DNA of 15,097 bases from JAITWN01 sp964546765. GTDB taxonomy: Bacteria; Pseudomonadota; Gammaproteobacteria; SZUA-140. A program made the position numbers and the translations under genes. The DNA is taken from contig CAZJKV010000045.1 of assembly GCA_964546765.1 (NCBI GenBank), positions 1 through 15,097 of the forward strand, given 5' to 3'. How positions within the stretch are numbered: the stretch's first letter is position 1; each line of letters opens with the position of its first letter. A model generated the notes under the pieces. It was not told the origin of the DNA, made no database searches, and saw only the letters and a list, made by a program, of their open reading frames with translations. This document shows positions 7,721 through 15,097 of this stretch, piece after piece.

Positions 7721-9169
7721 ATGACCGATCTGATTTTCGAGCGCTCCGCGACGGGCAGGATCGCGGGTGGTCAGGCGCCGCGCGCCGAAAAGGTGCCCGA
7801 TATCCCGGCGGCCATGTTGCGCGGAAAGGCGCCGCGGCTGCCCGAGGTGTCGGAACTGCAGGTGGTGCGTCATTACACCCGGCTGTCACAGAAAAATTTC
7901 TCGATCGATACCCATTTCTACCCGCTCGGCTCGTGCACGATGAAGTACAACCCGCGCGCTTGCAATACGCTCGCGAGCCTGCCGGGACTGATCAATCGTC
8001 ACCCGCTGGCGCCGGCGCGCCTGAGCCAGGGCTTTCTCGCCTGCCTGTTCGAGCTGCAGGAGATGCTGAAGACGGTGACCGGCATGAAGGCGGTCTCGCT
8101 GACTCCGATGGCCGGTGCCCAGGGCGAATTCACCGGTGTCGCGATGATCCGCGCCTATCACGACGCGCGCGGAGATGACGCGCGCACCGAGATACTGGTA
8201 CCGGACGCGGCGCATGGCACCAACCCGGCGACCGCGGTGATGTGCGGCTACAAGTCCCGCGAGATCCCGACCGGACCGGACGGCGACATCGATTTTGAGG
8301 CCCTGAAAAAGGCGATCGGTCCGCACACGGCAGGACTGATGCTGACCAACCCGTCGACGCTCGGCGTGTTCGATCGACGCATCAAGGAGATGGCCGCAAT
8401 CGTACACGAGGCCGGCGGTCTCCTCTATTACGATGGCGCGAATCTCAATGCAATCCTCGGCAAGGTGCTGCCGGGCGACATGGGTTTCGATGTCGTGCAC
8501 CTGAATCTGCACAAGACCTTCTCGACGCCGCACGGCGGCGGCGGCCCCGGCGCCGGTCCGGTCGGCGTCGGTGAAAAACTGAGGCCGTTTCTGCCGGTGC
8601 CGATGGTTGAATTGCGTGACGGGCAGTATCACTGGGTCACGGAAAAGGACCGGCCGCAAAGTATCGGCCGCCTGTCGGCCTTCGCCGGCAATGCCGGTAT
8701 CCTGATGCGTGCCTATATCTATGCGCGGCTGCTCGGTCGCGAGGGCATGGAGCGGGTTGCGGAGTTCTCGACGCTGAACGCGAATTATCTCGCGGTGCGG
8801 CTGAAGGCGCTAGGCTTCGAACTCGCATTTCCGAACCGGCGCGCAACCCACGAGTTCATCGTGACGCTCAAGCGCGAGGAGAAAACCCTCGGCGTATCGG
8901 CGATGGATTTCGCGAAACGACTGCTCGACTACGGATATCACGCGCCGACTACATATTTTCCACTGCTCGTGCCCGAGTGTTTTCTGATCGAACCGACCGA
9001 GACCGAGGACAAGGCGACGCTCGACGGTTTTGTCGAGGCGATGGGCAAGATTCGCGCGGAGGCCGAAAGCGACGCCGCCCTGGTCAAGGGCGCGCCCCAC
9101 ACCCTGCCGGTGCGCCGGCTCGACGATGTCCGCGCCGCGCGCGAACTCGATCTCGCCTGGTGGGAATAA
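7721..9169 (+). CDS. gcvPB: Glycine dehydrogenase (decarboxylating) subunit 2
   Basis: The 482-residue protein is the C-terminal, PLP-carrying half of the split P-protein. With GcvPA it decarboxylates glycine and loads the aminomethyl group on GcvH. The PLP lysine is K265 in VVHLNLHKTFSTPHGGGGPG. Upstream motifs include STFYPLGSCTMKYNP-like residues (here HFYPLGSCTMKYNPRA at 65-80), SLTPMAGAQGEFTGV, PDAAHGTNPA, and the aspartate of YYDGANLNA. A CGGAG ribosome-binding sequence precedes the ATG. The length is typical of GcvPB (about 480-500). Its stop overlaps the ribosome-binding site of the next gene. Confidence 0.97.
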   Translation: MTDLIFERSATGRIAGGQAPRAEKVPDIPAAMLRGKAPRLPEVSELQVVRHYTRLSQKNFSIDTHFYPLGSCTMKYNPRACNTLASLPGLINRHPLAPARLSQGFLACLFELQEMLKTVTGMKAVSLTPMAGAQGEFTGVAMIRAYHDARGDDARTEILVPDAAHGTNPATAVMCGYKSREIPTGPDGDIDFEALKKAIGPHTAGLMLTNPSTLGVFDRRIKEMAAIVHEAGGLLYYDGANLNAILGKVLPGDMGFDVVHLNLHKTFSTPHGGGGPGAGPVGVGEKLRPFLPVPMVELRDGQYHWVTEKDRPQSIGRLSAFAGNAGILMRAYIYARLLGREGMERVAEFSTLNANYLAVRLKALGFELAFPNRRATHEFIVTLKREEKTLGVSAMDFAKRLLDYGYHAPTTYFPLLVPECFLIEPTETEDKATLDGFVEAMGKIRAEAESDAALVKGAPHTLPVRRLDDVRAARELDLAWWE

Positions 9170-9174
9170 GGAGG
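9168..9174 (+). promoter_or_regulatory. Ribosome-binding site fixing the PfkB-kinase start
   Basis: AAGGAGG, close to the ideal Shine-Dalgarno sequence, begins within the gcvPB stop codon and lies five bases before ATG 9180. It decides the start of the kinase gene over the much earlier in-frame ATG at 9030, which would only read gcvPB out of frame. It also ties the kinase translationally to the gcv operon. Confidence 0.8.
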
Positions 9175-9179
9175 AAGTC

Positions 9180-10112
9180 ATGACTGCACTGATCTGCGGA
9201 TCGATTGCCTTCGATTCGATCATGTTGTTTCCGGACCGCTTCAAGAAGCATATCCTGCCGGACAAGATCCACATGCTGAATGTCTCGTTCATGGTGCCGG
9301 AGATGCGCCGCGAGTTCGGCGGCTGCGCCGGCAACATCGCATTCAACCTGAAGCTGCTCGGCGGCGACGGCGTGCCGATGGCGGCGGTCGGCAAGGACTT
9401 CGCGCCCTATGCGGAATGGATGGACAGACACGGCATCAGCCGCGAACTGATCCGCGTGTTCGACGAAACCTTCACCGCGCAGGCGTATATCACGACCGAT
9501 CTCGACGACAACCAGATCACTGCCTTTCACCCCGGCGCGATGGGCCTGTCGCACGAGAACTCGGTGCCGCTCGACCGCGGCATCTCGATCGGTATCGTCT
9601 CTCCGGACGGGCGCGACGGCATGCTGCAGCATGCGGCGCAGTTCCATGAGGCCGGCATCCCGTTCATCTTCGATCCCGGCCAGGGCCTGCCGATGTTCAA
9701 CGGCGACGACCTGAAGGCCTTCCTCGACCAGGCGACCTGGCTCGCCGTCAACGACTACGAGGCGCAGTTGGTGCAGGAGCGCACCGGGTTGTCGCCGCAC
9801 GAAATGGCGGAACGCGTCGAGGCGGTGTTCGTGACGCGCGGCGCCAAGGGGTCGCAGATCTATACCGCGAAGAAACAGATAAACATCCCGCCGGCCATGC
9901 CCTCGGCGATCGTCGATCCGACCGGCTGCGGCGACGCCTACCGCGCCGGCCTGCTGTACGGCCTGATGAACGACCTCGATCTCGAGGTCACAGGGTGCAT
10001 CGCCTCGCTGATGGGGGCGATCAAGATCGAGCATCACGGTACGCAGAATCACCACTTCACGCCGGACGGCTTCCGCGCCCGCTACAAGGAGGCGTTCGGG
10101 GAAGGCATCTAG
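9180..10112 (+). CDS. PfkB-family sugar/nucleoside kinase, adenosine kinase-like
   Basis: The 310-residue protein has a ribokinase fold. PfkB signature 1 is REFGGCAGNIAFNLKLLGG at 44-62, and signature 2 is DPTGCGDAYRAGLLYG at 246-261 with the predicted catalytic base D252. An AVNDYEAQLV helix and a VFVTRGAKGSQIY strand precede the second motif, as in ribokinase and adenosine kinase. Proteobacterial relatives are often labelled carbohydrate kinase or adenosine kinase; the substrate cannot be read from sequence. It starts ten bases after gcvPB with a near-perfect ribosome-binding site, so it is probably the last gene of the gcv operon. If it is an adenosine kinase, it would clear adenosine from S-adenosylhomocysteine turnover, linking it to one-carbon metabolism. 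That link is inference. Confidence 0.88.
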   Translation: MTALICGSIAFDSIMLFPDRFKKHILPDKIHMLNVSFMVPEMRREFGGCAGNIAFNLKLLGGDGVPMAAVGKDFAPYAEWMDRHGISRELIRVFDETFTAQAYITTDLDDNQITAFHPGAMGLSHENSVPLDRGISIGIVSPDGRDGMLQHAAQFHEAGIPFIFDPGQGLPMFNGDDLKAFLDQATWLAVNDYEAQLVQERTGLSPHEMAERVEAVFVTRGAKGSQIYTAKKQINIPPAMPSAIVDPTGCGDAYRAGLLYGLMNDLDLEVTGCIASLMGAIKIEHHGTQNHHFTPDGFRARYKEAFGEGI

Positions 10113-10130
10113 CGGGAACGCTCCTTGCAT

Positions 10131-10327
10131 GGATCACTGGGGTCAGACTCGTTTGATAACTGCCGCGATCGCCTGAAGCCGGTGCGCCTCCCGTTTCGGG
10201 ACTGTCGGCCGCAGGGATGCGGCCGTCAAGCGTACAGGGATGTATTCACAGCGTGTCCCGAAACGGGAGGCGCACCGGCTTCCACCACCGGACACCGGCA
10301 ATCAAACATGTCTGACCCCAGTGATCC
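10131..10327. mobile_element. 197-bp palindromic MITE/REP-like element, non-coding
   Basis: The ends are 27-bp inverted repeats (10131-10157 and 10301-10327). The outermost 18 bp are identical and include GGGGTCAGAC, with two mismatches further in. Inside them is a perfect 28-bp inverted repeat (10175-10202 and 10255-10282) on nearly the same axis. The central loop carries two small hairpins with GGGA loops: an 8-bp stem at 10206-10225 and a 4-bp stem at 10233-10244. Each displays the motif CAGGGATG or a one-base variant. No reading frame of substance is present, so it would be non-autonomous. Similar structures are mobilised in trans, for example by REP-associated Y1 transposases; this parentage is inference. 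No clear target duplication is visible. Confidence 0.8.
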
Positions 10328-10340
10328 TGCCGGTTAGAAT
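10312..10340 (+). promoter_or_regulatory. Candidate promoter with its -35 inside the element's right end
   Basis: CTGACC at 10312-10317, within the right inverted repeat, and TAGAAT at 10335-10340, just outside it, are 17 bp apart. They match a sigma-70 promoter at four and five of six positions. Transcription would begin near 10347, 30 bases before the TTG start of the next gene. Confidence 0.4.
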
Positions 10341-10376
10341 GGGCGGGCGATTTCGTGACCATGAACGGGGTGCCGC

Positions 10377-11030
10377 TTGGCCAGGTTGCTCAAGATCTCG
10401 CTGCTGTCGATTCCGCTGCTGCTCCTGCTGATGCTGCTGCTGGTGTCGTCGTGGTTCTATACCTATCACAGCCTGACCCGCGAGGCCCTGGTTGCGGAGA
10501 TCAGCTTCGAGCCGGCCGGTGACAAGCGCTATCTTGCGAAGCTGGTGACCGGGGATCATTGCCGGGTGGAGTTCTACGAGATCCATGGTGATCAGTGGCG
10601 GATCGAGTCGCAGTTTATCAAGTGGAAGTACTGGGCGAACCTGCTCGGACTCGACGGGATGTACCGGCTCGACCGTTTCGAGGGGCGCTATCTGGATGTC
10701 GCCGAGCAGAACCAGCGTCAAAAGGTCGCATACGCATTGGCGCAGGATTCTGCACTTGACATGGTTGCCGTGGCGGAGGCGCTCGGCAGTTTCAACTTTC
10801 TGTTCGATGCGAGCTACGGCAGTTCGACCTATCACATGATCGATACCAGACAGCAATATCGCGTCTACCGGACGCAGACCGGATTGATCACGCGACTGGC
10901 GGCGAAGCCGCGGACAGCAGATAACGGCGCCGTACTGTCGATCGAGATTACCCGCGCGTGCGCCGAGGAGTCGGGCCTGTGGCGCCGCGCCGCGTCAGGT
11001 CTGAATGCGCTGTTGACCGGCTGGCACTGA
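10377..11030 (+). CDS. Membrane-anchored protein of unknown function
   Basis: The 217-residue protein has one very hydrophobic segment at about residues 7-26 (ISLLSIPLLLLLMLLLVSSW) and then a soluble domain, probably periplasmic. That domain contains two short aromatic-rich stretches, GDQWRIESQFIKWKYWANLLG and YRLDRFEGRYLD. Near the C terminus it has ASYGSSTYHMID and QYRVYRTQTGLITR. The pattern resembles a small gammaproteobacterial family sometimes labelled multidrug efflux protein in databases, a label not justified by this sequence, which has no transporter topology. The start is TTG at 10377, preceded by ACGGGG: the frame has a stop at 10362-10364, and the nearby ATG (10361) and GTGs are out of frame. 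It is convergent with the SIMPL gene, 36 bases away. Function is unknown. Confidence 0.75.
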   Translation: MARLLKISLLSIPLLLLLMLLLVSSWFYTYHSLTREALVAEISFEPAGDKRYLAKLVTGDHCRVEFYEIHGDQWRIESQFIKWKYWANLLGLDGMYRLDRFEGRYLDVAEQNQRQKVAYALAQDSALDMVAVAEALGSFNFLFDASYGSSTYHMIDTRQQYRVYRTQTGLITRLAAKPRTADNGAVLSIEITRACAEESGLWRRAASGLNALLTGWH

Positions 11031-11066
11031 AGTACGGGCATGCCGGCGCCGCGTCGGACCCCCGGT

Positions 11067-11759
11067 TCAGTCGCGCAGGCGAATCACCGCATGCACCGTG
11101 ACGCCGATGCGACTGGTGCCCGGCTCGCTCGCGACCGCGCTGTCCTCGGGCATGCCCATGGTCCGCACCAGCGCGATCGGCGGCGGCCGGGCGCTATCGT
11201 CTTGAATCTGTAGCTGTACGATGTCATAACCGTGCGCCCCAAGGCGTTCCGCGATCGCCCCGGCACGCTCCCGGAAGTGATCCAGGGCCTCATGGGTCAG
11301 CCCTTCCTCGATCCCGCGCCGCCGTTCGCCCGAGATGGTGAAGTCCATGCTGCGCACCTGGAGCCGCGCCTGAAGCTTACCGATGAGCGCGTTCAGGTGT
11401 TCGACCTGTGCGGCCTCGAGCACCAGCTCCTGGGCCGCACGCCAGTTCGTGATGCGTCGCTGGGTGTAGACCGGCCAGGTCCGGTAGTCGCCGCTGCGTG
11501 CCTGGACACCCTCGGCGACACGGGCCTGTTCCAGCGCCCAGCGCATCGTCTCGTTGATCACCGCGGCCAGACGCGCGGGATCCCCGTGTTCACTCTCCGC
11601 CGCCAGTGTCGCCCGGGCCAGGTCGTTGCCGGCCTCGCGCTCTGCGCGCACCTGGAATTCGACCCGATTCAGCGGTTCCCGGTCGGCGGAATCAGCAGCC
11701 AGGGCGGTGCCGACCGGTAACAGGGCCAATGTCAGCAGTATCGGCAAGAGTCTTTTCAT
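11067..11759 (-). CDS. SIMPL (DUF541) domain periplasmic protein
   Basis: The protein of 230 residues begins with a signal peptide (MKRLLPILLTLALLPVGTALA, predicted cleavage before ADSADRE). It continues with the SIMPL/DUF541 pattern: an N-terminal strand RVEFQVRAE, a helix with INETMRWALEQA, then GVQARSGDYRTWPVY and a C-terminal GVTVHAVIRLRD. Family members are exported proteins such as Brucella BP26 and are loosely linked to stress; no enzyme activity is known to me. ATG 11759 is favoured because GAGG lies six bases upstream and the signal peptide starts there. An upstream in-frame ATG at 11783 overlaps the stop of the preceding gene as ATGA and would add eight residues, so coupled initiation there is possible. 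It is the second gene of a two-gene operon. Confidence 0.85.
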   Translation of the reverse strand: MKRLLPILLTLALLPVGTALAADSADREPLNRVEFQVRAEREAGNDLARATLAAESEHGDPARLAAVINETMRWALEQARVAEGVQARSGDYRTWPVYTQRRITNWRAAQELVLEAAQVEHLNALIGKLQARLQVRSMDFTISGERRRGIEEGLTHEALDHFRERAGAIAERLGAHGYDIVQLQIQDDSARPPPIALVRTMGMPEDSAVASEPGTSRIGVTVHAVIRLRD

Positions 11760-11779
11760 GTCATTCCTCATCAACAGGT

Positions 11780-13864
11780 TCATGTGACCAGGTCGCCACG
11801 AAGCGCTAGCCGCAAGGCGTCGAGCGACGCGACCGGCGTCTGGCAGGCTGTCCCGTCACAGACATAGGCAAGCGCCCCCGCAGCCGGTGCCCGCCGCTCC
11901 ATCAGCAGTTCGGGCAACCCGCCTTCGCCGGTGGGGATCGCGACAGCGAGCCGGTTCGGGGCGTAATCCTCGAGACAAGCCGCCAGCCACGGCCGCAATG
12001 ACGCCTCGTCACCGCGCAACACGACGACTTGCGGCGGCCACAGGGTTTCCTCGAGCGCGTCCAGCAGGGTGTTGTGCGCGTAGGGCAGTTCCGCAATGTG
12101 CGGCCATGCGGCCGTGAGCGCGCGACCGGCGGCGTCGAGGTATCGCGTCTCGCCGAGCAGGTGCCCGAGCCGCGCGAGCGCACGGGACGCGACGCCGTTT
12201 CCGGATGGCAGCGCGTCGTCGCCGAACGACTTTGGCCGGTATATCAGCGTCTCGTGATCGTGCGCGGTGAAGAAGAAGCCGCCCTGCTGCGGATCCTCGA
12301 AGTGTGCGAGCAGCGTATCGGCGAGTTGGTGCGCGAAGGCGAGATCATCACCGCGCCAGCGGGTCTGCAGGGCTTCGAGCAGGGCGTCGAGCAGATATGC
12401 ATAGTCATCGAGATAGGCTGGCAACCGCGCCCTGCCATCCCTCCAGGTCGCGAGCAGCCGTCCGTCATGCCAGAGTCGTGCGCGGATGAAGTCGATCGCG
12501 CGGTCCGCGGAGGCGCGCAGCGCCTCCTGTCCGGGTGCGCGCGCGGCGATCATCATGCCGCGGATCATCAGCGCGTTCCATGCAGTCAGGACCTTGTCGT
12601 CCAGGCCCGGTCGTACCCGTTCAGCACGCGCCGCAAGGAGTCGCGCACGCGCCCTGTCGATACGCCTGTTGGCTTCGTCCGGGCCGATGCCGGATTCCCG
12701 GGCGATCGCGTCCAGATCCGCGGTTACATGCAGGTGCCAGCGTCCCTCGAAATTCGCCTCACCGTCGAGCCCGAAGCGGCGCGCGAAGATCGGATAATCC
12801 CCGGGTTCAAGCAGCGCGCGCACCTCCCCGGGCGTCCATGTATAGAACAGGCCCTCCTCGCCTTCACTGTCGGCGTCGAGCGCGGAATAATAGCCGCCTT
12901 CCGGTGACTGCATCTCGCGCATGACCCAGCCGGCGATACCGCGCGCGACGGCGTCGAACAGCGGGTTTGGGCTCAACCGGTAGGCGTCGGCGTAGAGCGG
13001 CAGCAACAGCGCGTTGTCATAGAGCATCTTCTCGAAGTGCGGGATCATCCACTGCGCGTCGACGGAATAGCGGCAGAAGCCGCCGCCAAGATGGTCATGA
13101 ATGCCGCCCTGCGCCATCTTCTCTAGCGAGAATACCGCCATGTACAGGGCCTTTTCATCGCCGCCGTCCCCGCGCCGCAGGGACATCGCATGGTGGCGCA
13201 ACAGGCGGGTGAGATTCGGCGGATGGGGAAACTTCGGCGCGCCGCTGAAACCGCCCTGTTGCGGATCGAAGCCATGCTCGAGCTGGTGGCGTGCCATGTC
13301 GAGCACCGAGGGTTCGGGGGTGCCGGCGGCGGGTGTCTGCCGTTCGAGCGTTGCGAACATGCGCATCAGTTCCGAATTCTGTCCCTCGAGGGCGTCGCGC
13401 TGTTCCCGATAAAAGTCGGAGACGCGCTGCAACACCTCGCTGAACGCCGGCATGCCGTAGCGCGGCTCGCGCGGGAAATAGGTCCCGCCGAAGAACGGCA
13501 CGCGCGTGTCCGCGGTCAGGAACATCGTAAGTGGCCACCCTCCGGTACGCCGAGACAGCATCTGCAGCGCGAGCTGGTGGATACGGTCGAGATCGGGCCG
13601 CTCCTCCCGGTCGACCTTGATATTGACGAACAGACGGTTCATCAGCGCCGCAGTCGGCGCGTGTTCGAATGACTCGTGGGCCATGACATGACACCAGTGG
13701 CAGGCCGAATAGCCGATCGAGAGCAGTATCGGCTTGTCCTCGCGCGCGGCCGTTTCCAGCGCCTCCGGTCCCCAGGGGTACCAGTCGACGGGATTGTCTG
13801 CATGCTGCAGCAGATACGGACTGGTCTCTCCGGCGAGGCGGTTGCGTGGAACGGGAGTCGTCAT
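11780..13864 (-). CDS. YyaL/SSP411-type thioredoxin-fold protein with alpha-barrel domain
   Basis: The 694-residue protein matches the DUF255/spermatogenesis-associated protein 20 family. The N-terminal third is thioredoxin-like: RNRLAGETSPYLLQHADNPVDWYPW, then SIGYSACHWCHVMAHESFE with the C55-x-x-C58 pair. VNIKVDREERPDLD, TGGWPLTMFLTAD and FFGGTYFP follow. The remainder resembles the (alpha/alpha)6 barrel seen in sugar epimerases and glycosidases, with GGGFCRYSVDAQWMIPHFEKMLYDNA and DDKVLTAWNALMIRGM. The substrate of this family is not established. The ATG at 13864 begins the family N terminus; no strong ribosome-binding site is visible, and upstream ATGs are out of frame. Its stop overlaps an ATG of the following SIMPL frame, so the pair is likely an operon. 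Confidence 0.93.
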   Translation of the reverse strand: MTTPVPRNRLAGETSPYLLQHADNPVDWYPWGPEALETAAREDKPILLSIGYSACHWCHVMAHESFEHAPTAALMNRLFVNIKVDREERPDLDRIHQLALQMLSRRTGGWPLTMFLTADTRVPFFGGTYFPREPRYGMPAFSEVLQRVSDFYREQRDALEGQNSELMRMFATLERQTPAAGTPEPSVLDMARHQLEHGFDPQQGGFSGAPKFPHPPNLTRLLRHHAMSLRRGDGGDEKALYMAVFSLEKMAQGGIHDHLGGGFCRYSVDAQWMIPHFEKMLYDNALLLPLYADAYRLSPNPLFDAVARGIAGWVMREMQSPEGGYYSALDADSEGEEGLFYTWTPGEVRALLEPGDYPIFARRFGLDGEANFEGRWHLHVTADLDAIARESGIGPDEANRRIDRARARLLAARAERVRPGLDDKVLTAWNALMIRGMMIAARAPGQEALRASADRAIDFIRARLWHDGRLLATWRDGRARLPAYLDDYAYLLDALLEALQTRWRGDDLAFAHQLADTLLAHFEDPQQGGFFFTAHDHETLIYRPKSFGDDALPSGNGVASRALARLGHLLGETRYLDAAGRALTAAWPHIAELPYAHNTLLDALEETLWPPQVVVLRGDEASLRPWLAACLEDYAPNRLAVAIPTGEGGLPELLMERRAPAAGALAYVCDGTACQTPVASLDALRLALRGDLVT

Positions 13865-14004
13865 GGCGTCGTCATCGTCATTCAGGCAGCGCAGGTGCTG
13901 ATATCAACGTAACACGCGACCCGGGCGGCTGTCTCGATCCGGCGCGATAGGTGTTTGAGCGGCATTGCGCTAATATGCGGGCAGGGATGCGGACCGGGCA
14001 ATCG

Positions 14005-15097
14005 ATGAATATCTACAGACAGGACAGGGAGTCGAAAACGCCGCCGCTGACGCTCGTTCACGGGACAGGTGCTGCGGAGCCCGCGCGCGATGGCGGGGGG
14101 GAGGGCGCTGCCGCGCCCGTACCGGTCGTGCGCGCGCTGCCTCAAGACCGGGTCATCATCACCGAGTCGCTGCAGAACACGCTCGATGCCGCTGCCGCCG
14201 CGGCTCGTGACGGTATCGCCGTCGTGCTGATAGAAGGGGAACCGGGCGCAGGCAAGACGACCTTCTTGCGTCGACTTGTCAGGAAGCTCGAGGCGGAGGC
14301 CGGTATCTGTTACATCGAAACGCTTCTCGCCCTTGGTGAACGGCATGTGCTCGGGCGGGTGGCCGAGGTCTTCGATTGTCCACCGCCCGGCGGCGCCGTG
14401 GGCGAGCTTGCGGCCCAGCTCGCACGCCGGAGTGCGGAGCGCGGCCCGCTCTTGGTCATCGTCGACAATGCAGACCGCCTGTCGCGGTTTGCGCTACGCG
14501 CCTTGTTCGAGCTGAATCGCAAGGTCACGCAGGGCGGTGGCCGTCTCGGCCTGATCCTCAGCGCGACACCGGACGCCCTTGCCGCGACCCTCGCCCTGCC
14601 CTCGTTTTCGATGTATGAAAACGATTATTTTCACCGGATTACGCTGCCGCGCCTCAGCGAGGAGGATACCGGGGAATGGTTGCGCCACCTCGTCGAGGCG
14701 GCAGGCCTGAAGGAGACGGACGACTTTGACGATGCACGGGTCAGGCGCATCCACAAGCTCGCGCACGGCCTGCCGCGCCAGACCCTGCGGACCGCCGAAG
14801 ACCTGCTGAATGGAAGAAAGCCGCGACCGTGGCGCAGCCGCAGCGATATGTTGGCCATGCGCCGGCGCAATGTACGATTTATGACCGCCGGCGCCGCCCT
14901 GGTCCTGCTCGCGGGCGTCACCTGGTTCGCCGCGGCGTTATTTACCGGTCCCCCGCGCTTCGACCTCTCGTTCGACCCGATACCCGGCGGTGAGACATCG
15001 ATGGCCGGCATACCATGGCCGCCGGCGCTTGCCGAGGCGGTCGATCCGCCGCGTGCCGAGTCGCCGGCCGGTGAGGCGCAGCCCCCGGCGGTGGAGC
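14005..15097 (+). CDS. AAA-type ATPase with one membrane segment, DamX/ExeA-like, open at right edge
   Basis: An uninterrupted frame reaches the end of the window. From ATG 14005 it has about 70 polar residues, then a Walker A motif GEPGAGKTTF at 78-87 and a Walker B-like LLVIVDNAD at 149-157. A sensor-like LGLILSATPDAL follows at 181-192. HGLPRQTLRTAEDLL is typical of the lid region of ExeA/GspA-type ATPases. A basic stretch and a membrane helix at about 293-313 (MTAGAALVLLAGVTWFAAAL) come next, and then Pro/Ala/Glu-rich sequence that would be periplasmic. The layout fits membrane proteins that end in a SPOR or other peptidoglycan-binding domain, but that part is outside the window. In-frame ATGs at 13975 and 13987 are alternatives. 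I prefer 14005 because the first two have poor ribosome-binding context and 13975 overlaps a TAATAT that may be a -10. Confidence 0.8.
   Translation, partial: MNIYRQDRESKTPPLTLVHGTGAAEPARDGGGEGAAAPVPVVRALPQDRVIITESLQNTLDAAAAAARDGIAVVLIEGEPGAGKTTFLRRLVRKLEAEAGICYIETLLALGERHVLGRVAEVFDCPPPGGAVGELAAQLARRSAERGPLLVIVDNADRLSRFALRALFELNRKVTQGGGRLGLILSATPDALAATLALPSFSMYENDYFHRITLPRLSEEDTGEWLRHLVEAAGLKETDDFDDARVRRIHKLAHGLPRQTLRTAEDLLNGRKPRPWRSRSDMLAMRRRNVRFMTAGAALVLLAGVTWFAAALFTGPPRFDLSFDPIPGGETSMAGIPWPPALAEAVDPPRAESPAGEAQPPAVE

Noticed and set aside
9084..10130. 348-residue minus-strand open frame opposite the PfkB kinase
   Set aside because: The plus strand has two diagnostic PfkB motifs and a strong ribosome-binding site. 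The antisense frame shows only composition-driven openness.
10125..10337. Small open frames inside the palindromic element
   Set aside because: They read through inverted-repeat arms, lack ribosome-binding sites and recognisable motifs, and are best seen as chance frames.
12029..12907. 292-residue plus-strand frame opposite the YyaL-type gene
   Set aside because: The minus strand encodes a continuous 694-residue family match, so this frame is a shadow of it.

Overview
The window is GC-rich, densely packed bacterial chromosome. The gene content points to a gammaproteobacterium: a ZapG/YhcB-type DUF1043 protein, an lgt-thyA-folA cluster, a split two-subunit glycine decarboxylase, a class I fructose-1,6-bisphosphatase and a DamX/ExeA-like membrane ATPase. 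Placement near the Chromatiales or other GC-rich environmental lineages is inference. No rRNA, tRNA, CRISPR array or phage module was seen.

Layout. Positions 1-79 hold the first codons of an unidentified minus-strand gene, divergent from zapG (208-735, plus). zapG converges on the minus-strand operon lgt-thyA-folA (2891 down to 726) and overlaps folA tail to tail. An AT-rich divergent gap separates lgt from fbp (3103-4110, plus), which is followed by a strong hairpin. Next is a tight plus-strand operon: gcvT, gcvH, gcvPA, tpx, gcvPB and a PfkB-family kinase (4288-10112). A 197-bp palindromic MITE/REP-like element (10131-10327) lies between the kinase and a membrane-anchored protein of unknown function (10377-11030). 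That gene converges on a minus-strand pair, a SIMPL-domain periplasmic protein and a YyaL-type thioredoxin-fold protein (13864 down to 11067). The right edge holds an open-ended AAA-type ATPase with one transmembrane segment (14005 to beyond 15097).

Metabolic theme. GcvT, GcvH and GcvPA/GcvPB convert glycine to CO2, NH3 and 5,10-methylene-tetrahydrofolate. ThyA uses that cofactor to make dTMP and releases dihydrofolate, which FolA reduces. The window therefore clusters one-carbon production and consumption, although on separate transcripts. The L-protein (lpd) is not here.

Most notable signals. (1) A near-perfect 64-bp palindrome lies inside the 3' end of lgt. Its only DNA mismatch becomes a G-U pair in the lgt-thyA-folA mRNA, and its second arm encodes the Lgt C-terminal tail as a reverse-complement copy of the last membrane-helix codons. 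(2) The 10131-10327 element has nested inverted repeats and two GGGA-loop hairpins, and its right end appears to supply a -35 box to the next gene. (3) A thiol peroxidase gene sits between the two subunit genes of glycine decarboxylase. I saw no clearly new multi-gene defence or biosynthetic system.
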